Positions 9,238 through 16,866 of a stretch of 36,318 bases of DNA are shown here, one piece after another. Numbering within the stretch: position 1 is the stretch's first letter; every line of letters begins with the position of its first letter. The notes under the pieces were generated by a model. It searched no databases. It saw nothing but the letters and a program-made list of their open reading frames with translations, and was not told the DNA's origin. Source of the stretch: an uncultured Bacteroidia bacterium (GTDB lineage Bacteria; Bacteroidota; Bacteroidia; Bacteroidales; F082); the NCBI GenBank assembly GCA_902791165.1, contig CADAVB010000045.1, forward strand, positions 1-36,318, in the 5' to 3' direction. Made by a program: the position numbers and the translations under genes.

Positions 9238-10146
9238 ATGGAGACAACGACACTCAATAGTTTCAGCATCGCCAAGGTCAAAGAGTTGTTTTTGACGGAT
9301 GACATTATTAATATAGGAGAGGATTTCATCATGGCGCAGCGCACCAACGAGGCCAATTACAACCTGTTGCGTTATCCGTGCCGTATCGATGGCTATCTGG
9401 TCGCTTTCTGCAAGAAAGGCAGTTTCAAGGGCAGCGTCAACCTGAAAGAATACGAAATCCACGAGGGCATGATGGTGCTCAACCTGCCGCAAAACATCAT
9501 CCGCATCGAGCCCAGCAGCGCCGAAGAGGCCCCCGAGTTGACCATCATCGCGGTCACTTCACAGTTTCTCTCCCATTTCCGCTCCGACATCACGAAGATG
9601 CTGAACGAGGCCATGCAAATACTGGACAACCCTTGCATCACCTTGAAACCCGACGAACTCTCCATCGTGCAGCAACACATCCAACTCATCAACACGGCCA
9701 TCCACTCCGATTACGCCTACGCACGCGAGAGCATCAGCCATCTCATCTCCTCGGTGTTTTTCATCTTCGGGAGTTTCATCAACGAGCGTATGGCAAAACA
9801 AAGCGAGGTGGAGCATCCTGTCTCCACCCGTCACAAAATTGTATTTGAGAGATTCATCGACCTGGTCAGCAAGTACCACAACACGGAACGCAATGTGGGT
9901 TTTTATGCCGACAAGCTCTGCATCACGCCAAAATACCTTTCCAAAATCGTGAAAGACACCAGCGGTCAGTCGGCGCCCCAATGGATCGACCAATATGTCA
10001 TCCTCGAAGCCAAGCAGTTGCTGAAACACAGCGACCGCTGCATCAAGGAGATCTCAGACGAATTGAATTTTCCCAATCCCTCATTTTTCTTCAAATACTT
10101 CAAGAAACACACGGGATTGACACCGAATCAGTATAGGAATAGTTAA
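9238..10146 (+). CDS. AraC-family transcriptional regulator
   Basis: A 302-residue regulator with a cupin-like N-terminal sensor domain (about 30-130; GSVNLKEYEIHEGMMVLNLP) and a C-terminal double helix-turn-helix (about 205-300). Clear signs are LCITPKYLSKIVKDTSGQSA in the first HTH and SDELNFPNPSFFFKYFKKHTGLTPNQYR in the second, which is the usual AraC signature. It is divergent from the tolC-hlyD-permease operon, and such regulators commonly sense the exported compound and control the adjacent efflux genes. That control is inferred from position. It likely has its own promoter just upstream. Confidence 0.93.
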   Translation: METTTLNSFSIAKVKELFLTDDIINIGEDFIMAQRTNEANYNLLRYPCRIDGYLVAFCKKGSFKGSVNLKEYEIHEGMMVLNLPQNIIRIEPSSAEEAPELTIIAVTSQFLSHFRSDITKMLNEAMQILDNPCITLKPDELSIVQQHIQLINTAIHSDYAYARESISHLISSVFFIFGSFINERMAKQSEVEHPVSTRHKIVFERFIDLVSKYHNTERNVGFYADKLCITPKYLSKIVKDTSGQSAPQWIDQYVILEAKQLLKHSDRCIKEISDELNFPNPSFFFKYFKKHTGLTPNQYRNS

Positions 10147-10272
10147 AACATTGGCATATTAAAAAATTTAGGTGTTTCTTTTATTATTACATTTTGAGAC
10201 ATCAAAATGACCTATTTCCGATGCCCAAAAACCTACTTAATCCATAGAAAAACCTAAATATTTCAAAAAAGG

Positions 10273-10302
10273 TTCAACAGATAGTTTTATTTACTATCTT
10301 TG
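10273..10302 (+). promoter_or_regulatory. Promoter of the serC operon
   Basis: TATCTTTG (10295-10302) is an exact -7 box and TTC (10273-10275) lies 19 bases upstream in place of the consensus TTG. The transcript leader would be about 60 bases. Confidence 0.65.
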
Positions 10303-10368
10303 CCGCAAAATAAAGACATTAAACCTAATCAACAAATTATAAATCAAACGTTTAAATCAATAATTGAA

Positions 10369-11472
10369 ATGAAACAAGCTTTTAATTTCAACGCAGGTCC
10401 TTGCGTCCTGCCCAAGCAAGCCATCGAAAGCACCGTCAAGGCGCTGTATGATTTTGACAACACCGGCATCGGCATCGCCGAGATTTCGCACCGCACCCCG
10501 GGTTGGGAGCGTATCATGGAAGAAACCCGCCAGTTGTGGCGCGACCTCCTCAACATCCCCGCCGAGTACGAAGTCCTCTTCCTCGGTGGTGGCGCCAGCA
10601 CCCAGTTCTTCACCGTGCCCGCCAACCTCTTGAAGACCAAGGCCGCCTACCTCCAGACCGGCGTCTGGGCCAAGAAGGCCGCCAAGGAAGCCAAGCTGTT
10701 CGGTAAGGTCGATATCGTCGCCAGCAGCGAAGACAAGACCTACAGCTACGTCCCGAAAGGCTACACCATCCCCACGGATGCCGACTACTTCCACATCACG
10801 ACCAACAACACGATTTACGGCACCGAAATCAAGCATGACATGGACTGCCCCATCATGCTCGTCGCTGACATGTCGTCAGACATCATGAGCCGTCCCGTCG
10901 ATGTGAAGAAATACGGCCTCATCTACGGTGGCGCACAGAAGAACGTCGGCCCCGCTGGCGTGACCTTCGTCATCGTGAAGAAAGACATCCTCGGCAACAT
11001 CGGAGACCGCGCCTACATGAACCCGCTGCCGACGATGGTCGATTTCCGCACCCACGCCGCTGAAGAAGCCAAGAACATCTCGATGTTCAACACCCCGCCC
11101 GTACTGCCCATCTTCATGATGCACGAAACCCTCCTTTGGGTGAAAGACACCATCGGTGGCGTCGAGGCTATGAACAAAATCAACCTGAAGAAGTCGAACC
11201 TGCTCTACGAAGAAATCGACCGCAACAGCATGTTCGTTGGCACCGCCGAGAAGGAAGACCGTTCCATCATGAACCACTGCTGGGTGATGGCTCCCGGTTA
11301 CGAAGAGAAGCAAGACGCCTTCATGGCCTTCGCCAAGGAGCGCGGCATGGTCGGCATCAAGGGTCACCGCAGCGTCGGTGGTTTCCGCGCCAGCCTCTAC
11401 AACGCCTGTCCGATTGAGGCCGTTGAAGCTCTCGTTCAGTGCATGCAGGATTTCGAAAAAGCGAACAAATAA
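10369..11472 (+). CDS. serC: Phosphoserine aminotransferase
   Basis: A 367-residue class V aminotransferase that converts 3-phosphohydroxypyruvate and glutamate to phosphoserine and 2-oxoglutarate, and can act in pyridoxal phosphate synthesis. The start [15 protein letters not shown] is diagnostic; I therefore use the ATG at 10369 and not the upstream in-frame codon. Further markers are EISHRTPGW (38-46), [10 protein letters not shown] (71-80) and [12 protein letters not shown] (186-197), with K191 as the PLP-binding lysine, and the C-terminal [12 protein letters not shown]. It is the first gene of the serine operon; serA follows 14 bases after its stop. GC-rich codon use matches serA and DUF1015, which suggests high expression. 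Confidence 0.97.
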   Translation: MKQAFNFNAGPCVLPKQAIESTVKALYDFDNTGIGIAEISHRTPGWERIMEETRQLWRDLLNIPAEYEVLFLGGGASTQFFTVPANLLKTKAAYLQTGVWAKKAAKEAKLFGKVDIVASSEDKTYSYVPKGYTIPTDADYFHITTNNTIYGTEIKHDMDCPIMLVADMSSDIMSRPVDVKKYGLIYGGAQKNVGPAGVTFVIVKKDILGNIGDRAYMNPLPTMVDFRTHAAEEAKNISMFNTPPVLPIFMMHETLLWVKDTIGGVEAMNKINLKKSNLLYEEIDRNSMFVGTAEKEDRSIMNHCWVMAPGYEEKQDAFMAFAKERGMVGIKGHRSVGGFRASLYNACPIEAVEALVQCMQDFEKANK

Positions 11473-11486
11473 TAAGGAGAAACGAA

Positions 11487-12404
11487 ATGAAAGTATTAGT
11501 TGCAACTGAGAAGCCCTTTGCCAAGATCGCCGTTGACGGCATCCGCGAAGTCGTAGAGAAGAATGGCTACGAACTGGCTCTTTTGGAAAAATATACTGAT
11601 GTCAATGACCTCTACAAGGCTGTTGCTGATGCTGACGCTCTCATCGTGCGCAGCGACAAGGTGACTAAGGAAGTCATCGACCACGCCAACAACCTAAAGA
11701 TCGTCGTCCGCGCCGGCGCCGGTTTCGACAACCTCGACCTCGAGGCTTGCACCGCCAAAGGCATCGTGGCCATGAACACTCCCGGCCAAAACAGCAACGC
11801 CGTTGCCGAACTCGTCATGGGTATGCTGGTCTATGCCGTCCGTAATTTCTACAACGGCAAGAGCGGCAGCGAACTGATGGGCAAGAAGCTCGGTATCCTC
11901 GCCTTCGGCAACGTGGGTCGCAACGTGGCCCGCATCGCCAAGGGCTTCGGTATGGATGTCTATGCCTTCGACGAGTTTGTCCCTGCCGACAAGATTGAAG
12001 AGGCTGGCGTTCACGCCGTCGCCAACCGCGACGCCCTCTTCGAGACCTGCGACGTAGTCAGCCTGCACATCCCGGCTACTGCCGAAACCAAGCAGAGCAT
12101 CAACTACGCTGTGGTGAACAAGATGCACAAAGGCGGCATCCTCGTGAACACCGCCCGCAAGGAAGTCATCAACGAGCCTGAACTGCTCAAGCTGATGGCC
12201 GAGCGCACCGACCTCAAGTACATCACCGACATCATGCCCGATGCCGACGCCGAGTTCAAGGCTTTCGAAGGCCGCTACTTCGCCACGCCCAAGAAGATGG
12301 GTGCCCAAACCGAGGAAGCCAACATCAACGCCGGCCTCGCCGCCGCCGAACAGATTGCCGACTACTTCAAGACGGGCAACAAGCGTTTCCAAGTGAACAA
12401 GTAA
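11487..12404 (+). CDS. serA: D-3-phosphoglycerate dehydrogenase, short form without ACT domain
   Basis: A 305-residue NAD-dependent 2-hydroxyacid dehydrogenase that makes 3-phosphohydroxypyruvate, the substrate of SerC next door. The start MKVLVATEKPF follows an AAGGAG ribosome binding site; the in-frame start at 11439 lies inside serC and was not used. The nucleotide-binding domain has LGILAFGNVGRNVAR; VRAGAGFDN and LVNTARKEV (with the substrate Arg) are present. The usual catalytic histidine of TPHxG is a lysine here (TPKKMGAQTEEA, K269). Lysine forms of short PGDH are known in Bacteroidetes and Entamoeba, so this is a subtype rather than a defect. There is no C-terminal ACT domain, so feedback by serine through ACT is not expected. 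Confidence 0.94.
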   Translation: MKVLVATEKPFAKIAVDGIREVVEKNGYELALLEKYTDVNDLYKAVADADALIVRSDKVTKEVIDHANNLKIVVRAGAGFDNLDLEACTAKGIVAMNTPGQNSNAVAELVMGMLVYAVRNFYNGKSGSELMGKKLGILAFGNVGRNVARIAKGFGMDVYAFDEFVPADKIEEAGVHAVANRDALFETCDVVSLHIPATAETKQSINYAVVNKMHKGGILVNTARKEVINEPELLKLMAERTDLKYITDIMPDADAEFKAFEGRYFATPKKMGAQTEEANINAGLAAAEQIADYFKTGNKRFQVNK

Positions 12405-12417
12405 ATCAACAAATTCC

Positions 12418-12456
12418 GAAAGGCACTGTGGGGTTGTCATGCCTGCAGTGCCTTTC
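12418..12456 (+). promoter_or_regulatory. Intercistronic hairpin between serA and the S23-type gene
   Basis: GAAAGGCACTG pairs perfectly with CAGTGCCTTTC (11 bp) around a 17-base loop. It starts 13 bases after the serA stop and has no T-run, so it is not a standard terminator. It could protect the serCA part of the message from 3' decay, or mark the edge of an inserted segment. Confidence 0.7.
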
Positions 12457-12471
12457 CTTAAACGACTGATA

Positions 12472-12879
12472 ATGATTTCAGAAAGCAACAAGACATCTCC
12501 GTTTTTTAAATTTGAAAGCCTCCGCATCTATCACAAATCGGTGGATTTCAGCAACGCCATCGTCACACTTAGCAACCATTGCCAGACCGAAGCCCACCAT
12601 AGACTTGTTGGCATGTTCATCAACGAAGCGACTCAAATCACCTCCAATATCATCGAGGGTTCGTCGCTTCCGAAAAACGAGTTTGCCGATCAACTTCAAA
12701 AATCGAAGTCGTGCATCGGACGGTGTGTTGCCTTGTGCGCTTTGGCCCAAAAGCAACATCTCATCGACGAAACCCAAGAAACTGACATTCGAAACGAACT
12801 GATGGAACTGACCAAAATGATTGGTGCCTTGATCCTCTCTTTTCAGAAACACGAATCAGCCTCAAATTTTGACCTCTAA
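12472..12879 (+). CDS. Four-helix-bundle protein (23S rRNA-intervening-sequence / S23 family)
   Basis: A 135-residue protein, fully helical in character. The family pattern is FKFESLRIYHKSVDF at the start, then FINEATQITSNIIEGSS and FADQLQKSKSCIGRCVALCAL. This is the four helix bundle (S23/IVP) family, whose members are encoded in 23S rRNA intervening sequences, as stand-alone genes, or as the Avd partner of diversity-generating retroelements. Its molecular role here is unknown. I chose the ATG at 12472; the earlier in-frame ATG lies inside the hairpin. It interrupts the SerA-DUF1015 pair that is often adjacent in this phylum. Its codon use is more AT-rich than that of its neighbours, which suggests it was added later. 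No reverse transcriptase or 23S gene is near. Confidence 0.8.
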   Translation: MISESNKTSPFFKFESLRIYHKSVDFSNAIVTLSNHCQTEAHHRLVGMFINEATQITSNIIEGSSLPKNEFADQLQKSKSCIGRCVALCALAQKQHLIDETQETDIRNELMELTKMIGALILSFQKHESASNFDL

Positions 12880-12907
12880 TTAACGAATCATTTAACAAGC
12901 GAATACC

Positions 12908-14230
12908 ATGTCAATCATCAAACCGTTCAAAGGATGGCGTCCCGGCGTGGACATCGTCCAAAAGTTAGCCTCCCGTCCCTACGACGTGCTGAACACCGAA
13001 GAAGCCCGCAAGGAATGTGAAGGCAACCCCTACAGCCTGCTCCACGTGACCAAGGCCGAAATCGACCTGCCCGAAGGCCACAAGGACAGCGACCTCGAAA
13101 CCTATCTGAAAGTCGTTGAAAACTTCAACAGCTTCAAAGACTTCGGATGGATCAAGCAAGATGAAGAGGAAAAACTCTACATCTACGCTCAGAGCATGAA
13201 CCCCACCGAGCCTAACGCCCACTGGCAGTATGGCATCGTGGCCTGCGCCTACAGCGAGGACTATGTGAACAAAATCATCAAGAAGCACGAACTGACCCGC
13301 AAGGACAAGGAAGAGGACCGCATGAAGCACGTCCGCCTTACCAACGCCAATGTGGAGCCTGTGTTCTTTGCCTACCCTGCCGTCGCCGAAATCGACGCCA
13401 TCGTGAGCAAGATCACCGCTGAGAAACCCATCTATGACTTCATCGCCAAGGAAGACGGCTTCGGCCATCGCTTCTGGATCATCGACGACAAGGCCACCAT
13501 CGCCCGCCTCGTCGAGTTGTTCGACAAGCAGGTTCCGGCCATGTACATCGCTGACGGTCACCACCGTAGTGCCGCCGCAGCCCTCGTCGGACAAGAGAAG
13601 AAGGAAAAGAACCCTGCCCACACCGGCAAGGAGGAGTACAACTACTTCATGACCGTCATTTTCCCCGACAACCAGTTGAACGTCATCGACTACAACCGCG
13701 TCGTGAAAGACCTCAACGGCCTCAGCACCAAGGACTTCTTCAAGGCTCTGCAAGAGAACTTCGACATCGAGTGCAAGTGCGACTGCACCAAGGACGGCGG
13801 CAAGTGCAACTGCGAGTTCCCCTGCCACTGCGAGTGCGACACCGAGTACAAGCCCAACAAGCTCCACAACTTCTCGATGTATATCGAGGGCGTGTGGTAC
13901 AGCTTGACTGCCAAACCCGGCACCTACAACGACAGCGATCCTATCGGTGTGTTGGACGTCACCATCCTCAGCAATCTTGTCCTCGACAAGATCTTAGGTA
14001 TCAAGGACCTCCGCACCGACAAGCGCATCGACTTCGTTGGCGGTATCCGTGGCCTCGGCGAGCTGAAGCGTCGTGTGGACAGCGGTGAGATGAAGGTCGC
14101 CTTCGCGCTCTATCCGGTGAGCATGAAGCAAATCATCGACATCGCCGACACTGGCAACATCATGCCTCCCAAGACCACTTGGTTTGAGCCGAAACTGCGC
14201 TCGGGTCTTGTTATCCATACTTTGGATTAA
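12908..14230 (+). CDS. DUF1015 protein with eight-cysteine insert, serine-operon member
   Basis: A 440-residue cytosolic DUF1015-family protein. Family markers are IIKPFKGWRPGVD at the start, ASRPYDVLNTEEAR (22-35), VEPVFFAYP and ADGHHRSAAA (215-224). The G-x-H-R pattern resembles the phosphate-binding motif of the ParB/sulfiredoxin fold, which includes the free-serine kinases SerK and SbnI. With serC and serA upstream, a role in serine or phosphoserine metabolism is likely but unproven. Odd feature: residues 289-310 carry eight Cys in the spacing CxCxC-x6-CxC-x3-CxCxC plus one His, in a stretch linking two family segments. Such a cluster could bind metal. The terminator at 14261 ends the operon. 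The start ATG follows the previous gene by 28 bases. Confidence 0.88.
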   Translation: MSIIKPFKGWRPGVDIVQKLASRPYDVLNTEEARKECEGNPYSLLHVTKAEIDLPEGHKDSDLETYLKVVENFNSFKDFGWIKQDEEEKLYIYAQSMNPTEPNAHWQYGIVACAYSEDYVNKIIKKHELTRKDKEEDRMKHVRLTNANVEPVFFAYPAVAEIDAIVSKITAEKPIYDFIAKEDGFGHRFWIIDDKATIARLVELFDKQVPAMYIADGHHRSAAAALVGQEKKEKNPAHTGKEEYNYFMTVIFPDNQLNVIDYNRVVKDLNGLSTKDFFKALQENFDIECKCDCTKDGGKCNCEFPCHCECDTEYKPNKLHNFSMYIEGVWYSLTAKPGTYNDSDPIGVLDVTILSNLVLDKILGIKDLRTDKRIDFVGGIRGLGELKRRVDSGEMKVAFALYPVSMKQIIDIADTGNIMPPKTTWFEPKLRSGLVIHTLD

Positions 14231-14260
14231 TAAGGGCAGGATACGATATGATACGGGATA

Positions 14261-14302
14261 CGGGACACGAGACATTGAGCCTCGTGTCCCGATTTGTTTT
14301 TA
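14261..14302 (+). terminator. Rho-independent terminator of the serine operon
   Basis: CGGGACACGAG pairs perfectly with CTCGTGTCCCG (11 bp, 9-base loop), followed by ATTTGTTTTT. It starts 31 bases after the DUF1015 stop. The opposite strand lacks a T-run, so it is not an obvious terminator for the convergent nitroreductase. Confidence 0.92.
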
Positions 14303-14315
14303 TGCGTCAAACTAA

Positions 14316-14930
14316 TCAGAAAAACTCCACCACCTCTTCCAACGGCCTATGCTCAGGCTGGCGTGGCTCGCCCGACCTGTAGCCCAATGAGATGACCGCC
14401 ATGATGGCTTCGTTTTCAGGGATGTTGAACAGTGTGCGGAGGGCATCGGAATCGCGCATGCCCATGATGAGCGTGTCGAAGCCTTTGGCGCGGGCCTTCA
14501 GGATGAAATAGGCATTGCTGAGGCCGTTGTCGTAGGCACCCCAGCCGTCGCCCACCTCGTTGGTCTGCTCGCCACGGAAGAAGCCCGACTTGCCCACGGG
14601 CGCGCCGGCAATGTTCTGCTTGTTGCGCTCGCCCACCAGATTCGACACTGCCTCGACTTTCTCAGGACTCATGGCCACATAGTATTTCGAAGGCTGTTGG
14701 TTGGCCCACGATGGAGCTTCCTGCGTGGCGACAAGCAACTCTCTCACTTCGGCTTCGCTGATGGTCTTGGTGGCATCGTAGCTGCGGACACTTCTACGGG
14801 TGGCCAACACTTCATCGAAAGAAACCGCATTGGCAACGGCTGCTTCATTGTTGTTTTCGTTATTGTTCGAACAGCCCGTTAGCATCAGGAATGCCAAAAC
14901 TGCAGCAAAAAGTAAGTTCGATTTTTTCAT
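14316..14930 (-). CDS. Lipid-anchored nitroreductase-family protein
   Basis: A 204-residue protein. The N-terminus is a lipoprotein signal (LMLTGC, lipobox at about 17-20) followed by an Asn-rich linker. The rest is a nitroreductase fold: LATRRSVRSYD (FMN phosphate contact, 43-53), EAPSWANQQPSKYYV, DNGLSNAYFILKARAKGFDT and a C-terminal ISLGYRSGEP. Enzymes of this family use FMN and NAD(P)H to reduce nitro, quinone or related groups. Secreted lipoprotein versions are found in Bacteroidales, where the electron donor outside the cytoplasm is unclear. It is convergent with the serine operon and divergent from xerD. The substrate cannot be inferred. Confidence 0.87.
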   Translation of the reverse strand: MKKSNLLFAAVLAFLMLTGCSNNNENNNEAAVANAVSFDEVLATRRSVRSYDATKTISEAEVRELLVATQEAPSWANQQPSKYYVAMSPEKVEAVSNLVGERNKQNIAGAPVGKSGFFRGEQTNEVGDGWGAYDNGLSNAYFILKARAKGFDTLIMGMRDSDALRTLFNIPENEAIMAVISLGYRSGEPRQPEHRPLEEVVEFF

Positions 14931-14961
14931 GTTTTAATAGTTTAGGGGTTAGTTTTCGGGA

Positions 14962-14969
14962 CAAATGTA
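14962..14969 (-). promoter_or_regulatory. -7 box of the nitroreductase gene
   Basis: TACATTTG on the minus strand is an exact TAnnTTTG match 31 bases before the start codon. No TTG sits at the ideal -33 distance. Confidence 0.5.
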
Positions 14970-15001
14970 GGAAAAAAACATTACCACAGCGTCAAAAAAT
15001 G

Positions 15002-15009
15002 TACTTTTG
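15002..15009 (+). promoter_or_regulatory. -7 box of the xerD-type gene
   Basis: TACTTTTG is an exact -7 box only 12 bases before the ATG at 15022. The leader would be about 6 bases or less. Confidence 0.5.
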
Positions 15010-15021
15010 CAAAACAAAACC

Positions 15022-15945
15022 ATGGACAAGCAACCCGTCAATATCACCCAAAACCTCATCAAGCACTTCGCAAACTATTTGCGGTTAGAGCTTTCGCTGT
15101 CCGACAACAGCGTGGAGGCCTATTGTCACGATGTCCTGTTGTTTCTGCAATATCTTGAAAACCAAAGTTTTTCTACTGAAACCAACGCCATCAAGCAGGA
15201 CACCATTGAGAACTTCTTCGCTTATCTTTTCGACTTGAACATCGGTGCCACCTCGCAAGCGCGTATCCTCTCAGGGCTGAAGTCTTTTTGGCGCTATCTC
15301 ACCCAAGAGAATCTCGCCGAAACCGACCCAACCTTACTCATCTCCTCCCCCACTTTGGGCCGCCACCTGCCCGAAGTACTGACCTACGAGGAAATCCAAA
15401 AAATGATCGACAGCATCGACTTGAGCCAACCCAACGGCCACCGCAACAAGGCCATGATTGAGGTGATGTACGGCTGCGGTCTGCGTGTTTCGGAACTCAT
15501 CGGATTGCAAATCAGCGATATATACCGAAACGACGGCTTTCTCCGCATCTTCGGCAAGGGCAGCAAGGAAAGGCTGGTGCCCATAGGCGACAACAGCCTG
15601 AAAATCCTGTTCCACTACATTGAAGGCGCACGACTGCACATCACACCGAAACCCAAATTCACCGACACCGTTTTCCTCAACAGCCGTGGCACGGGATTGA
15701 CCCGACAAATGGTCTTCCTGATTGTCAAGGACTTGGCGGAGAAAAATGGTATTACCAAAACCATCAGCCCACACACGTTCAGGCATAGCTTTGCCACGCA
15801 TTTGCTTGAAGGTGGCGCCAACCTGCTCGCCGTCCAGCAGATGCTCGGCCACGCCAGCGTGAGCACTACGGAAATATACACACACATTTCCGATGAACTG
15901 TTGCGCGACACTTTGACATCGTATCATCCGCGATTCAGGAAATGA
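15022..15945 (+). CDS. xerD: Tyrosine recombinase XerD
   Basis: A 307-residue site-specific recombinase. It has an N-terminal SAM-like core-binding domain (about 10-100; HFANYLRLELSLSDNSVEAY) and a catalytic domain with all six active-site positions: R155 (GCGLRVSEL), K179 (FGKGSKER), H251 and R254 (HTFRHSFATH), H277 (LGHASVS) and the nucleophile Y286 (TEIYTH). The length and spacing match XerD/XerC, which resolve chromosome dimers at dif. The start is at MDKQPV; the TTG at 15007 lies inside the -7 box. It is not surrounded by integrative-element genes, so a housekeeping role is likelier than a mobile one. XerC cannot be fully excluded from sequence alone. Confidence 0.9.
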   Translation: MDKQPVNITQNLIKHFANYLRLELSLSDNSVEAYCHDVLLFLQYLENQSFSTETNAIKQDTIENFFAYLFDLNIGATSQARILSGLKSFWRYLTQENLAETDPTLLISSPTLGRHLPEVLTYEEIQKMIDSIDLSQPNGHRNKAMIEVMYGCGLRVSELIGLQISDIYRNDGFLRIFGKGSKERLVPIGDNSLKILFHYIEGARLHITPKPKFTDTVFLNSRGTGLTRQMVFLIVKDLAEKNGITKTISPHTFRHSFATHLLEGGANLLAVQQMLGHASVSTTEIYTHISDELLRDTLTSYHPRFRK

Positions 15946-15985
15946 TTCCATACGCAAGCCCGAAAAACCAGCAATCCATTTGTAG

Positions 15986-16861
15986 TCAATCTGGCAGATA
16001 TACCACCTCGGACGAAACCGTCGATGCCGTGAGGAACCAGCCTACCGCCTTTCCTTCAGGCTGGATGTTGGTCGGCACATTGCTTGGCGCGCCCATCATG
16101 GGATTGCTCCCGTTGGAAAAACGGATGGCGTATATGTAGGACATATAGTCCATCCCGATGCTCGACAGGCAGGCGCGATAACGGTCGCCGGCAATCATTT
16201 CGGCCTTGCGGAAATAGGCAATCGGGATGAGCATGTTGGTTTGCAGAAACTCTGGCCCGTTCACATAATAGCCCGCGTAACCAGCCATCGGGACGATGAG
16301 CTTCTCGCTGAGCGTGTCGGTCAATAGGGTGTCGTTGCGGAAAAGCTCGACCATATACACCACACTCTTGTCGTCAAGCGACTGAAAATAAGGATAGAAA
16401 CAGAGCATGGTGTCGGGCATGGGCATATCGAAAGGCTTGATGACCAATGAGTCCACCGTTTCAATGTTGTCGGGCAAAAAACTCTCTGCCTTATAATACT
16501 GAAAACCATCGGCTTCAGTTGCGTCGGGAACGGCGATATGCAAGGTGTAAAGCGTGTTTTTTCGTCCGGCAACGAGGTCGGTGAAATAGTGTCCGTTTTG
16601 TTCGGCATCCTCGTGATAGTAAACCGTATCAACCCCATCGGTGACGAACACCGTTGCGCCGCTCACCATCCTGATTTCGTCTTTGTTGTAGAAGTCGGCG
16701 GAATAGCTCAAAACGGCCTCATGTCGTTTCAGTTCATCGGTGAACGAAGCCTCCACGCCGAGCAGCGGTTCTCCTTCCTCCAAATCAATAACAATGTCCT
16801 CGGTGCAAGAAGCAAAAACCGACAACAAAATGACTATCAATATCTTATACCAATTATTCAT
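15986..16861 (-). CDS. DUF4249 lipoprotein, partner of the TonB-dependent receptor
   Basis: A 291-residue lipoprotein with signal and lipobox FASC (residues 16-19), then the DUF4249 start EDIVIDLEEGEPLLGVEASF. It contains SGATVFVTDG and YTLHIAVPD in an N-terminal beta-sandwich-like part, and SNVPTNIQPEGKAVGWFL near the C-terminus, a typical DUF4249 ending. DUF4249 proteins are almost always encoded right after a carboxypeptidase-like TonB-dependent receptor, as here (5 bases apart), and are thought to be surface partners of the receptor. The ligand is unknown. It is the last gene of its operon, convergent with xerD; no hairpin terminator is visible in the 40-base spacer. Confidence 0.87.
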   Translation of the reverse strand: MNNWYKILIVILLSVFASCTEDIVIDLEEGEPLLGVEASFTDELKRHEAVLSYSADFYNKDEIRMVSGATVFVTDGVDTVYYHEDAEQNGHYFTDLVAGRKNTLYTLHIAVPDATEADGFQYYKAESFLPDNIETVDSLVIKPFDMPMPDTMLCFYPYFQSLDDKSVVYMVELFRNDTLLTDTLSEKLIVPMAGYAGYYVNGPEFLQTNMLIPIAYFRKAEMIAGDRYRACLSSIGMDYMSYIYAIRFSNGSNPMMGAPSNVPTNIQPEGKAVGWFLTASTVSSEVVYLPD

Positions 16862-16866
16862 CGCGT

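Noticed and set aside
10166-10259. ATTTAGGT / ACCTAAAT inverted pair upstream of serC
   Set aside because: It is only 8 bases, 78 bases apart, in AT-rich DNA where such pairs are common by chance.
12472-12879. The S23-type gene as Avd of a diversity-generating retroelement
   Set aside because: There is no reverse transcriptase, template repeat or variable-repeat target gene in the window.
15007-15021. TTG start for xerD at 15007
   Set aside because: The TTG lies inside the -7 box TACTTTTG, so it cannot be part of the transcript from that promoter. The ATG at 15022 fits the family's N-terminus.
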